64,000 nucleotides of DNA from Tamarix chinensis (Eukaryota > Streptophyta > Magnoliopsida > Caryophyllales > Tamaricaceae), in assembly GCA_030549775.1 (NCBI GenBank), contig CM060173.1, positions 64,298,367 to 64,362,366 on the forward strand, in the 5' to 3' direction. The notes beneath the pieces are model-generated. The model saw nothing but the letters and a program-made list of their open reading frames with translations, was not told the DNA's origin and ran no database searches. Position 1 is the stretch's first letter. Each line of letters begins with the position of its first letter. A program made the position numbers and the translations under genes. Below are positions 49,691-60,884 of the stretch, in pieces.

Positions 49691-49961
49691 CTTTCATACC
49701 AAATTATTGTGAAATAGCATGGATTGAAAAAGCTCTAAACTAAATTAAAATTAACAAGATTATGAATCATAGAGGATTCAATCATAAAACAAAATAATTG
49801 AGAAAAAAAAGTATAGATATTTATTTGTGTCTTGTATAGTTACAGGATGATTAAACTAATCAATCAATCAATTACATAAATCTACAAAAATCACTTTTAA
49901 AGGAGAATTCTATGGAGAAGAAAAAAAATTTGGGTCACACAACTTCTATAGCTGGAGTTTG
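49691..49961 (-). mobile_element. Copia 5-prime LTR, first part, with primer-binding-site trace
   Basis: TGTGAAATAGCATGGATTG at 49708 starts the same repeat as 45187. Directly inside it the minus strand reads TTTGGTATGAAAGTCATG, a degenerate match to the initiator-Met tRNA primer site usual in copia (TGGTATCAGAGC). The LTR is broken at 49961 by the solo LTR and continues at 54648. Confidence 0.82.
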
Positions 49962-50425
49962 TGTAACACCCCCAAATTTACTACTGAAAAATTTCGTTTA
50001 AGACAAAGGCTTTAGCGGAAGCGAAAGAATTAAAACCATAAACTTGGGGTTATTACCGCCACACTTAGTACCAGACCGGTTCACTCCTACCGTTCCAATA
50101 CTAAGTGCTAAGGCTAAACTAAACAATCATTAAGTAAGAGTCATCAAAACATAGGTCCATAGTTAACATAGACCATTCACGAAAACCACGAGTCAACAAC
50201 AGTTAAAATATCGTTTAGGAATAAAACTTAGAGTACGGTTTCAAAACAAGAAGCGTAGTACAAAATATGGTTAATAAGACGGGTCCCAAGGGACCAATAT
50301 CCGGATCGCCTACTCACTCAAGCCAAGCCTTCCACCCCACAATTTGTAACCGATCAAACCTGCATAGGAGGTCTGCTCCCCACCATTGGTGGATCATCAC
50401 AGGACCCATTCAATCAATGTAGTAT

Positions 50426-50444
50426 CAGTACGGGTCCAATACTG
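50426..50444 (-). other. LTR 3-prime hairpin, long-loop copy
   Basis: CAGTA, 9-nt loop, TACTG. It sits about 473 bp inside the LTR terminus and is preceded (minus sense) by TTAC, as in the other copies. Confidence 0.6.
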
Positions 50445-50629
50445 GGTAAGGGAGCTGGTGCGCTAAGGCCAAATACACAATCGTACCACATAACATACAT
50501 AGCACAAACATATAGACAACATGCGATAACCCGCAAGATAAGGCCTGAATACTTTTTGGTGACTTATTTTTTATTCTCATTAGCGATAATAAGTCCATTT
50601 CATACATTCTTTAACAATCCATGTGAGCA

Positions 50630-50900
50630 CGGGGACCCCACTATTATAGCCTGTGGACCGGAAATAAAACACAGGGCAGGACGCCTCTGACCACTATTCT
50701 TACCGGTGGACCGGACTGGCCCCGCCTCACATGGTGTTCCACTGTAAGTACTTAGTATTTTTCCCGTGGTTTAACTTATTTACTTTGGGTCTATCGAGCC
50801 GAGGCCCCCTCTATTATAGCCGGTGGACCGGGAATAAACACACAGGGTAGAACGCCTCTGACCACTATTCTAATCGGTGGATCGGACTGGGCTCGGTTCA
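50630..50900 (-). repeat. Motif-A box cluster
   Basis: CCACTATTATAGCCTGTGGACCGG, CCACTATTCTTACCGGTGGACCGG, then after a CCACTGTAAGTACTTAGT linker CTATTATAGCCGGTGGACCGGG and CCACTATTCTAATCGGTGGATCGG. Each pair is separated by a GAC(G)CCTCTGACC phrase. This is the cleanest minus-oriented copy. Confidence 0.85.
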
Positions 50901-51249
50901 ACAGTCTTTCGCTTTACGTTATTAGTGTCTTATCCGTGTCTTATTGAATCACACAATACTCTTGACATGCATAAATCATTCTCTTCATACTATACTCATC
51001 ACAAATAATAAAAACCCACATTCATAACTACACTTTAATCAATAAATACACATGATAACGCCAAGCAACTCTAAGCAGCCATAACCAACCCTAATTGTCC
51101 ACACCAAACCGTGGTTAGCCACTCTTATCCCTATTTTACCATAACCCCCATACTTAGACATCCCAAACCTTAATTATCCTCAACAATCATGATTAGTTAC
51201 TCCAACCCTACTTAATCACAATGTCCCAGAGTTAATCACTCCAAACCCT

Positions 51250-51860
51250 AATCCCGTACAATCATTAACTCCCATGCAAAACCCTAACTCCACCATGCGA
51301 ACCCTAATGCCACCATACCAACATTAATACCACCATACAAACCATAACACCGCCATGGAAACCCTAATACCACCATAAGCCATTAATACCACTATGAAAT
51401 CATTAATACCACCATGCGAACATTAATACCACCATGCAAACCCTAATACCACCATACGACATTAATACCCCCATAAAACCACAAATACCACCATACAACA
51501 TTAATACCTCCATAAAATCACAAATACCACCATACAACATTAATACCTCCATAAAATCACAAATACCACCATACAAACCCTAATACCACCATAAGCCATT
51601 AATACCACTATGCAATCATTAATACCACCATACGAACATTAATACCACCATACACACCCTAATACCACCATACAACATTAATACCTCCATAAAATCACAA
51701 ATAGCACCATACAACATTAATACCTCCATAAAATCATAATTACCACCATACAAACCCTAATACCACCATACACGTTAATACCTCCATAAAATCACAAATA
51801 CCACCCTATGAACCTTTATGCCATCATACAAACCCTAATCCCACCATACAAACTTCAAGA
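51250..51860. repeat. Minisatellite, about 20-bp monomer with 216-bp higher-order repeat
   Basis: Monomers vary on ATACCACCATACAACATTA and ATACCTCCATAAAATCACAA; 39-bp dimers alternate in places. A larger unit starting CCCTAATACCACCATAAGCC recurs at 51362 and 51578, 216 bp apart, with the same succession of variants. The array lies between the exon-like block and the boxes. The telomere-like AACCCTAAT words are interspersed and do not form a telomeric array. Confidence 0.9.
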
Positions 51861-52118
51861 CTCCCATGATGGTTCCCAACTCATATTACCATTTCCCCTA
51901 ACATGCATGTCCTAGTGGGCCATAACATATTACATCATAAACATCATACATATAACTGTCATGCTCATGTCACGGAAGCACATACAACATACCTCAATCT
52001 CCAAGCTGCGCTACACATAAGACAAGTTTTCCACAAATCATATAATACATGGCATAGCATGGCATACACAACATTCAACACATCCATGTCACACATAGCA
52101 CAAGGCCATTAGCTTCGT

Positions 52119-52200
52119 CCTTACCTAAGGCGACGCCGGGCTTGGAGCACGCTCCTCTAACTCCTTAGGGCTTTGGTCGGGATTACCCATAAAAGGGGGG
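52119..52200 (-). other. Exon-like block in the LTR, minus sense
   Basis: In LTR sense it reads AACCCGACCAAAGC-like sequence, then GAGGAGCGTGCTCCAAGCC..CGCCTTAG, followed by GTAAGG (52119-52124 on plus), a consensus 5-prime splice site. It aligns with 55396-55462 in the opposite-oriented LTR (GAGGAGGCGT..TGCTCCAAACC..CTATTAG|GTAAGG). The upstream 3-prime splice site is less clear here than in that copy. Confidence 0.4.
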
Positions 52201-52446
52201 GAAATGCTAAGTATTAGTTTCCCTTAAAAGTACCACAATTCCTCATTCTAGTTTAGGATTAGAGTTTTTATTACTAAAGAGGGTGTTATACAAAAACTAG
52301 GGTTTTTACCTTAGAATTAGTATACTAAATATTAGTAGTCAAAATATGTTTATTTTTAATACCTATTGTTACACTTATATTATTAGACCCGTTAGCCCTA
52401 TTCTTATAATAATAATAATGTTCATGCTAACTATAGAAAAATAGTG

Positions 52447-52501
<55 letters not shown>
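52447..52501. repeat. (TAA)n microsatellite
   Basis: About 18 uninterrupted units. Further TAA/TAG runs lie at 52630-52740 and 52900-52990. The opposite-oriented LTR has (ATT)n at the same relative place (55262-55310), so it is a position shared by the family. Confidence 0.95.
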
Positions 52502-52503
<2 letters not shown>

Positions 52504-52849
52504 CTAATACTAGTGACACTAATGTTTAGTGATAGAAACCCTAGCGTTTTTAAGATTAAGTCTAACAATGGTGTTAGGTTTGAAATAATAATATTATAAG
52601 GTCACAATATTACAAGTAAACTATTCCTAAGGGTGATAATGATAATAGTAATAATACTAATAATGATGATAATAATAGTAATAATAATCATAATAACCCT
52701 AGCAATAATAATAACAATAACAATAACCCAGTATGGTTAAGTATTAATAATAATAACCTTAGTAAGGTAATAGAAATAATAATGATAAAATGTTAATACT
52801 AATAACAATAAGACCAAAGTTAAGTATAATACCAGTTAGGGTTTAAAAG

Positions 52850-52935
52850 GGTGTTAGTAGTAGTAAGAAAATAAGAACATTAATGATGGAGACCATAATA
52901 ATGATAATAATAATAATAGTAATAGTAATGCAAGA

Positions 52936-52972
<37 letters not shown>

Positions 52973-54330
52973 GTAGTAGTAGTAGTATTAATATTGGTAG
53001 AAAATAGTAGTAGTTATATAAAAGGGGTATTAGGGTTTGGATGAGTGGAGAACCACCTAGGGTCAGTGGCGGTCCGGCGGCGGCGTGTGGCGGTGACGGT
53101 GGAGGAGGAGAAGAGGGGGAAAGATGGAGGTGGCGGTTAGATGGGAGGGGAGAAGAAGGAGTTTGAGGTGGGGAAAGAAACAGCAGGTGAAGGGGAGTGG
53201 AGTGAGGGTGGTGGTGTGGCAAAGGGTGGCGGCGCGCGGCGGCGACGGCAGCGGCCGAGGGTGGTGGAGAGAGGTGGAAGATGAGGGAGGGAGGAGGAGA
53301 GGGAGGCAGGGAAAGATGGAGGTAGGGGAAGGTATAGGGAGGTCTACTGGGCATTTTGGAGGGTGGAGGAGGCTCTGGTGGCGGTGGAAGGCGGCGCAAG
53401 GGCGGCGAGGGGTTGGAAGGGGCTGCTCGGGGTGGCTATTTTGCACGGCCAGGGCGGCACGTGCAGGGCAAATTGAGGGCTGAGGAGGGCTTGGTTAGGT
53501 GGAGGGTGGTGCAAGGTGGGGTTATGGGCAGCGCTAGACCGGCGGCGGTCGACGCGTCTGATGAGCGGTGGCGAGAGGGAGCAACCCAGGGTTTCGGGGT
53601 TCCAAATCCCAAACCCAGGTGATCAATGGGGGTATTTATAGGTAGGGTGGTCGGGCAAGGCCAAGGGAAGAAGAAAAAGGGGGGTGTAGGCGCCAGGCTG
53701 GCCGGAAGGCGGCAGGTGGTGTAGGTCCTGCCATGGCAGGTTGGGTCGGGAGGAGGGGAGAAAAAAGGAAGGGAGATGGCAAGCGGGGAGGGTAGCTGTG
53801 GAGCTTGTTGGGGTCGAAAAAGGGAAAGAAAATGACAGGGAGGCAGGGGAGGACGGTTGGCGCTGGTGGCTGCCGGCGAAGATTGCGCTGCAGGCGTTGA
53901 CTTGCAGGACGCGGCGCAGGTCGGAGAAGAAGAAGATAAGCAGGGTGGACCGGTGGTCCAGGGGAAGAAGGAAAAGAAGGGGAACTGGCCGGTTCAGCGG
54001 CGTTTATTTAATTCGTAAGTCAAACGCGGCGTACTAAGGGTTGTGGGAGGAAAACGCAGCGTCGCGTCGTAGGCTGGCAACTGTCATAAGGCCGTTAAGC
54101 GTGACGAGGCGTTTCAACGGCTCTGAGGGCAAAACGCAGCGCACAGGACGCACAATGGTTGGCGTCGCACGACGCTGGGCCGCGGGAAGGGAAAGAAGGA
54201 AGGGACGGGGGGTTCGGGCCGCTTGTACGCGAGACGGGGGAGAGGAGAAGGGCCCAGCCGGAGGGGGGAGAAGAAAGAAAAAAAAAGAGGAGGGAGAAAA
54301 AGGAAAAACGGGGGAAATAGGAAATAAATA
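52850..54330 (-). other. C-rich (sense) domain of the giant LTR
   Basis: GC-rich and strongly strand-biased: G on plus, C on the sense (minus) strand, with CCGCCGCC and CCACCACC runs. Frames of up to 181 codons are Pro/Ser/Leu-rich low-complexity and appear on both strands, so coding is not supported. The last part (54000-54240) has many CG dinucleotides with phrases such as AAAACGCAGCG repeated (about 54050 and 54130). Confidence 0.7.
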
Positions 54331-54647
54331 GGATGGGGAAAATAAATAAAATAACTTATGGGGATATTGGGGTATTTTTGGGTTATTTATAATATTAATA
54401 TTTATAAAATATTAAATAAATTCCTTTTTGCTTATTTTAGACTATTTTAGATAAATTTCCTTAACCTCCATGCTAATTAGGAAAAATACCCAAATTTTCT
54501 TCCAATTAAATTCTTTATTATTTTCCTCTTAATCTATCTTAATTAACTCTCTTCATCTTAATAAATGAATTTATAAAGTTAATTTTCCTAATAATTCCCT
54601 ATTTGGCCAAACTTTCAGAAATTAGGATTTTGGGGTATCATAGTTTG

Positions 54648-54820
54648 CTTATATCTCTTTTATACTATAAGAAACATGAGACCCCATATTTATTTCTTTA
54701 CTATTGAATTTTCCCAAAACACATCAAAGACTTCATTGAGAAACACAGTATGTGTTTATTAACAATGGACTCCCATGTTTCTCATATACTTCACATTCTA
54801 CACATAAACTTCTCTAACCA
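54648..54820 (-). mobile_element. Copia 5-prime LTR, second part
   Basis: This continues the copia LTR from 49961: TATATCTCTTTTATACTATAAGAAACATGAGACCCC matches 45435-45530 apart from a 58-bp gap between AGAAAC words. It ends at about 54820 (TTCTCTAACC), short of the LTR start expected from the left copy, where a plus-oriented long LTR body begins. Confidence 0.82.
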
Positions 54821-55395
54821 TGTAAAGTGGGCAACTCAAGCTACCTGTTTGCACCCATCTCCGCCACCTGCGCCGCCACCACAACAGCAACCACCATCTC
54901 CCTGAAAACCTTCCCCTACCTTCCCACACCACCATTTCCCTTTTCCTTCCCCACCCCCTCCTCCTTTTCTCTCCTCCCCTCTCAACCACCACCACTACCG
55001 CCACATGTGCCACTGCCATGAGACACCACCACCACCATCATGACCCCCTCTAACCCAAAAACCCTACCACTTAAGTAAACCTAGCTTCCCTCCTCTTTTC
55101 CAAACCAAAAAGCCCTTCTTTTCCATCATCACCACTGTAGTTGTTGTGCGTTATCATCGCTGCGACCGCTGCCACACTTGCCTGTTATTCCCTATTTGGT
55201 TGTGCCCTTAATCCTTATATTTATTTAGTATAATTTATTTTAAATATTTTGATATTATAAACCTTATTATTATTATTATTACTATTATTATTATTATTAT
55301 TACTACTCTTATTACTAATATTTAGTTAGGAAAATAAAAGAAAGGGAAAAAAGAGTAGGAAGAAGGTTTAATAATTCGTGTTCCCTTTCTTATAG

Positions 55396-55462
55396 GTTTG
55401 TGAACAAAACCCTTACTGAGAGGAGGCGTAAGATCAATGCTCCAAACCTGATGCCCTATTAG
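55396..55462 (+). other. Exon-like block with splice-consensus edges
   Basis: A 67-bp block preceded by CCCTTTCTTATAG (good 3-prime splice signal) and followed by GTAAGG after ATTAG (good 5-prime signal). It contains GAGGAGGCGTAAGATCAATGCTCC. A related block occurs in the LTR at 49962-54641 and a decayed one near 31310. It could be an internal exon of a non-coding LTR-driven transcript. No reading frame is shared between copies. Confidence 0.45.
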
Positions 55463-56689
55463 GTAAGGATATGGTCAAGGCTTGGGTTTGCTATGATTTA
55501 TGTGCTTATGGGTCTAATGATATGTGTTATGCATTTATATGTGAATGTGGACTAAATATGTGTGTATTAAAACTTGCTTGGTAAGGAGCTAAGGTATGTT
55601 CTCTATGATTTATGATATGTGTAATATGGGTGATATGAGTTGTTATTTATGGCATACTCTTATGTATGGTTGTTATGGTATGACATGCATGATTAGAGGC
55701 GTTATGTGGTTTTGAGAGGTTGTGGGGGATCTAAACGAAATAAAGAGGGTGGAGTGAATAAGAAGAAGTGGGAAAAAATCCTAAGTATATTGTGACATAT
55801 GGGCGATAAAATATAGGGAAAAAATAATAAAAGAAAGGAATATAGTAAAATCTTGCATGGGAAGTGTAAGTCTTACATGTGGTGGTTATTCTTTGTATGG
55901 GAAAAAATTTTACATGGAAAACATTCGTTTAAGGTTTAAAAATAGAGAGGAAAAAGTAATTTAGGTTATTAGAGTCTTTAGGGAAGAGATAGTACGTGGG
56001 TTGGTGGAATTGTGCATGGGAGCCTAACTAGGGTTTTTGGTAAAAAAACCCTAAGTAGGGGAGTTTTATGAGAGAGTTTATAGAGGTTGGTTGGAATCAA
56101 GGTTGACATTTAGAGGGTGTCTTGTGAAGGGTATGATTCAAGTGGAAAGGAGGGTAGAGTTTGAGTGTGACTCAAGTGGAAAGCAGAGTATTAGGGTTTC
56201 GGGGTGACAAACTAGGGTTCCTTATCACATTTGGAAGATGCAGAGTAGGGTTATAATATTTGAAGTGGGTTAAGTGGAGTGATGGTGTTGAAATCAAAGG
56301 GGAGTATGGGCTATATATATAAAAAAAAAAAAAGAGGGGCTAAGGCTATATAAGCCAGATTAGGGTTTCAAGGAGAAACCATAGTAAGCAATGGTGAGCC
56401 TAGGTGGAGAAATGGGAAAGTGGGCCTTGACCCACATGCATGTGGGCTTTTGGATTCATGATGAGTAGGGTGGAAATTGAAAAAGAGGTCTTGGAGTCTT
56501 GGGGAGTGTAGAGGTCCCAAGTTATAGGACTGGGTCATTTAGGAAGTCTGGGGTGGAAATGTGATAATGAGTTAAGAAGTCCTTTAAGGCATGCATGTCT
56601 AGCTGGGGTTTACTTCTGAATAAGACACAAATATAACATTAATTACTTAAAGTGAAAGATTATTGAGTCAGGCTCAAGTTATGATGATT

Positions 56690-56944
56690 TTTGGTCCACC
56701 TACTATAATAGTGGTCAACAGCATTATGCCTTAGAGATCGTTCCACCAGCTATAATAGTGGACATGAGCATTTTGCCCTAGAGTAATTATTTCTGTCCAA
56801 TACCTATAATAGTGGGGTTCTGAACTTAATAAAACAAACCTTATACGGTAATTAATCATGAGAAAAAAACTAAATACGAATAGTGGAACACCACGTGGGT
56901 CAAGGCCAGGTTAGGATGATTTTTAGTTCATCGGCTATAATAGA
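56690..56944 (+). repeat. Motif-A box cluster, cut by insertion
   Basis: GGTCCACCTACTATAATAGTGGTC, GTTCCACCAGCTATAATAGTGGAC and TGTCCAATACCTATAATAGTGGGG, then a final CATCGGCTATAATAG that stops at the insertion point. The missing half, TGGCCGGTTGCATTCTGCC, starts right after 61898. Confidence 0.88.
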
Positions 56945-57239
56945 TGTAATCCCCTGAAATTTAACAGCTTATAACTTAATAAATAACTTTTATTTAGGAT
57001 AAATTAGCCATTAAATCTATTTAATTTAATTATTTTATGGATTTTTGAGCAAATAAAATTGGGTATAAATATTTTGTTATTTTATCACACCCTTATTATT
57101 TAAATAAATTTTCAAACCATTATTTTACTAAAATTATCCTTTTTAAACCCTTATATTTTAATTATATTAAATTAAATTATTAAATAAATTTATTACCCAA
57201 AAATATTATATTGTATTATTTTATAAATTAAATTATTTT

Positions 57240-58420
57240 ATTTAATCCCATTTTCCTTTCCTTTTTCCTTTTTCCCTTTTCTTCTCCTTTTTCTCTTTTT
57301 TCTCTTTTCTTTCTTCTCTTTTTTTTCTTTCCTTGGGTTGTCGGCTAGCCCGACCTACCCTTCCCCTCCTGGGCATTGGGCCACTAGCCCGTCTCTCTCC
57401 CTTCTCCCTCCTTTCCTTTTTCCTTTCCCCTACCTGGCTCCCCTTTTCTTTTCTTCCTTCTCCCGCACGAGCTCGGCCTGCCTCCCTTTCTTTTCTTTCC
57501 TTTCTTCCCCGATCGGGCCGGCTCTTGTTCTTTTTCCTTCGGCCGCCCGTCGCACCCAGCTTCTCTCCGTCTTCTTCTTCCTCTTTCCCCAGTGAAAATC
57601 CCGACCACCCTGCCATCTCCGCTACCCAACCTGCAACCCTCTCCCCCTACTGCTTCCCCCTATCTCTCTCTCTCTCTTGTCATATCCTGCCTTATCTCGG
57701 CAATCCCCTACCACCCTACCGCCACCCCTCAAGCTCCCTATCCCCTCCCTTCTCTTTCTCTTCTTTTTCTTCCTCCTTCCCTGCCTCGTCTGCATTTTTT
57801 TTGAACTCCCCATGCATGTCGGACCCTCTTTTCTCTCCCTTTCTCCTCATTCCCTCATCCTCCCTGTTTTGCTTCGTTGTCACCGCCTCAACAGCCACCT
57901 GCACCGCCCCCTGTCACGCTCTACCTCACCCCCGACCGATCACGGCACCCATCGAGCCACCCCACAGCCTCCTTCTTCCTCCTCTCTTCTTTTTCTCTTC
58001 TTTCCCTCCCTTCTTGACAACCACCCTGCACCGCCATTTTTCGTCGCCTCTGCCGCCACCTGAGCCACCGCAATAATCCCTACAACCCCCTCTACCACCC
58101 CCAAACCTCCTTTGGTTGAAACCACCACCCACATGCCTTCGTTTTCCCCCTCCCTTTTCCTTCCTTCTCAACCATCCCTCTCGACCCACCTCAGCAACAC
58201 CACTTTGCAGCCTCGCTGCCGCAACCTTAGCCGTCGTCAACCCATCTCCGACTACCACCTACACCCCCTCTCCACCTCTGCACCCTTCCCTTGCCCTAAA
58301 TCCTCCCCCAACCACCTTTTTTTCTAGCCCCAAACTACTAACCCGAAAATAGCCTATTCGTCCTCTTTTCACCACCTTCGAGCCCCCTCCTCCTCATTTC
58401 CTTGCATGCAGCTCATGCTT
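57240..58420 (+). other. Pyrimidine-rich domain of the giant LTR
   Basis: Nearly 1.2 kb with very few purines on the plus strand in places: TTCC/TTTTCC runs at 57245-57340, CTCTCTCTCTCTC at 57663-57678 and CCACC runs to 58400. It ends near CATGCAGCTCATGCTTCATGAGCAGGATGAGCTG at 58403-58440, which holds imperfect inverted repeats. Several overlapping frames are open only because of composition. Confidence 0.7.
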
Positions 58421-59049
58421 CATGAGCAGGATGAGCTGCTACCTTTCTTGATTTATTTGGGTAATAATTTTTAAGATATAATAATATTTTAATTCAAGTA
58501 TTTGATTAATTAAGCATTATAAAGTTTTATACTTTAATTTTTATTATTTGTAACATAATAAACCTTGATATTATTTTTAGACATTTGTTTTGATAATCAA
58601 AGCTTGAATCTTTAACCGAGATACCGGTAATGTTCATTTTTGCGGGAATCAAGGTAACCGTTAAATCCCACTTAAATGCATAGATTAACGTATGTTAGCA
58701 CATTAGGATTTTTAATATGTTATTATGCTTAATATATATGTTGGTTACTATCATATGCGTAGTTTCTTGTGATGTTGGATGAAAAGAAGCATGTTAGGTT
58801 ATATGTTATGTATGAAAATATTGTTTAAAGTAAGAGTTTGGTTGTTAATGAAAATATTAAGTATTATCCATGTTGTATCATTCTATTGTGATCTTTAATG
58901 CATGGTTAATATTTCGTGAGCCTTAGGGATATTTTTAGTAATGTATCTTGTACAAGAATATGGCCTAATATATATATATATATATGGGTGCTAATAAGTA
59001 TTATATTAAATATAGGAGTTGTGGATGAGGTATTAATATTAATATTTTA

Positions 59050-60240
59050 TGTAGTAATGATAATTTGATATAAGTGGTGTACTAAGGGGCAAAATGGAAA
59101 ATTTTAATTAAAATGGGTATTATTGTAATTTTGGAGGCAAGGGCAAAGTGGTAATGTTGTAATTAAAAGGTAAAAGGGTAACCTTGGAATTAAAGGATAA
59201 AATGGTAATTATGGAGATAAAGGGGTAAAGTGGTAATTTTGGAGGCAAGGGTAAAATGGTAAATTTGTAAGTAAAAGGATAAATTGGTAATTTTGGAGGC
59301 AAGGGTAAAATGGTAAACTTTGTAAGAAAAGGGGTAAATTCGTAATTTCAGAAGTAAGGGATAAAATGGTGATTTATAAGTAAAAAGTGTAAGGTGGTAA
59401 TTTGTAAATGAAAAAGGGGTAAATTGGTAATTTTGAAAGTTAAGGGGTAAAATGGTGAATTTAAAAGTAAAAGGGCAAAATGGTAATTTTGTAAACAAAA
59501 GGGGTAAAGTGGAAATTGGAAAGGAGTAACTTGGTAATTATGATAATAGAGAAGGGTAATTTGGTAAATTTGATAATGGAGAAGGGTAGTTTGGTAATTA
59601 TGATCATATAAAAGGGTAATTTGGTAATTTAACCAACTAGAGGGTAATTTGGTAAATTTGATAATGGTGAAGGGTAGTTTGGTAATTATGATCATATAAA
59701 AGGGTAATTTCGTAATTTAACCAATGAGAGGGTAATTTGGTAATTTTGATAATGGAGAAGGGTAGTTTGGTAATTATGATAATAGAGAATGGTAATTTGA
59801 TAATTTAACCAACGAGAGGGTAATTTGGTAATTTTGATAATGAGGAAGGGTAGTTCGGTAATTATGATAATAGAGAATGGTAATTTGGTGATTAACCAAT
59901 AAATGGATAATTTGGTAATTAGGATAATAAGGAAGGGTAATTTGGTAATTTGACTAACTCAAGGGCAAGTTATTAAATATAATAAAGGAAAAAGGGCAAA
60001 GTGGTAATCTACCAACCAAATAGAAAATATATTAAGTGTAACAGCTACAAAGGGGGGTTAGTGACCTAATAAGTATGGGAGATAACTTGGTAACCTAAAT
60101 CGAGTGAGGGATATTTGGTAATTATGTAACAAGGAGGGTAATATGGTAAATTGTCAAGTAAGAAAGGGATGACTTAGCAATTATGTAAGTAAGGGGTAAA
60201 TGAGTAATTTGTACCTAACATGTTGTTGTGATTGTGGAAT
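59050..60240. repeat. Minisatellite, about 29-bp monomer with 88-bp higher-order repeat
   Basis: Monomers vary on AGGGTAATTTGGTAATTATGATAAT. In the middle part a three-monomer unit beginning AGAGGGTAATTTGGTAA recurs at 59639, 59727 and 59815 (exactly 88 bp apart), with a fourth weaker unit near 59902. The left part (59080-59500) uses a different variant with GGTAAAATGG and TTGGAGGCAAGG. It sits at the same LTR position as the unrelated array at 51250-51860. Confidence 0.92.
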
Positions 60241-60884
60241 TTTGTAATATAACGCTAAATAGCAAGATAAGAGTATTTGATAATTAGTAAGTACTACGAG
60301 AACAAATTCTGATTCGGAATTAGATGAGATTAAGATGGCCTTAATGATTCTTTTGTGTTACCTTGGATAACCGTTCGAATAAGAAATATCTAACGATATC
60401 TGAACGATTGAAAGCGAATAATTATCTGATGATTGTGCCTTTTTTATCACCTTAATTAAGATACTAATACAAGTAAAAGACCTCGAGATCGGGAATGGTG
60501 GCTCTTTAGGGGTCGCTACCCTAAAGACATAGTTTAGCCCACGATTATTCTGGTATTTGTTGGTGTGCCTTTATGCCCCAGCCAGGCCCTATATCTTACT
60601 CTATCTAGCTCTACGGACCTAGTTAGGGGGTATGCATACTTATGGATTAGGTGTCCTTGTCGGTAGGGTACTGAGTTAGCTTTATGCACCAGTACGACCA
60701 GGGTACCTTTGCATCCCTGGGTTCGTAGTTGAAGGGTACTAAGTAGCTTTTATGCACCAGTGCGACCGGTGTACCTTTGTGTCCCGGGATCTTGATCTCC
60801 CTATCGAGGCAAATAAATGGAATTGTTGTGCTGATTAAAGAGGGAAAAAACTAATCGTTAAAGTGAAAGATTAATGAGTCGGGC

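Larger units (their letters stand above)
49962..54641 (-). mobile_element. Solo giant LTR inserted in a copia LTR, duplication AGTTTG
   Basis: Begins TGTAACACCCCC (49962) and ends GGGGTATCA at 54640, plus one extra T. Both sides carry AGTTTG (49956-49961 and 54642-54647), and the copia LTR joins again across it. Sense order (right to left): start; C-rich domain 54330-52850; (TTA)n 52501-52447; exon-like block ending 52125; minisatellite 51860-51250; motif-A boxes 50900-50630; hairpin 50444-50426; terminus. No retroelement coding. The Pro-rich frames (53399-52854 and others) are low-complexity. Confidence 0.9.
54821..56944 (+). mobile_element. Long LTR, plus orientation, left part of an interrupted copy
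   Basis: The 5-prime terminus is missing. Sense order: pyrimidine-rich domain (54840-55190, CCACCACC runs); (ATT)n 55262-55310; exon-like block 55396-55462 bounded by TTCTTATAG and GTAAGG; G-rich AGTGGAAAG/TAGGGTT repeats (55990-56420); the GACATGCATGCCT-type segment near 56600; motif-A boxes 56690-56944. It is interrupted at 56944 by the next solo LTR and resumes at 61899 in the middle of a box. Confidence 0.8.

Noticed and set aside
51250..51860. Possible telomere-like (AACCCTAA) or CRISPR-like array
   Set aside because: The AACCCTAAT word is only part of a longer degenerate minisatellite without constant spacers; a plant nuclear context also argues against CRISPR.
52854..53483. Pro-rich (minus) and Gly/Arg-rich (plus) open frames in the GC-rich block
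   Set aside because: Composition artefact inside the solo LTR 49962-54641; long runs of a single residue from microsatellite DNA and no shared frame with the other LTR copies.
57333..58076. 247-codon open frame, the longest in the window
   Set aside because: Low-complexity Pro/Ser/Leu/Phe sequence caused by the pyrimidine-rich LTR domain; several overlapping frames on both strands are equally open and no domain is visible.
59050..60240. Possible CRISPR-like array or centromeric satellite
   Set aside because: Monomers are head-to-tail without unique spacers, and the array is confined within one LTR.
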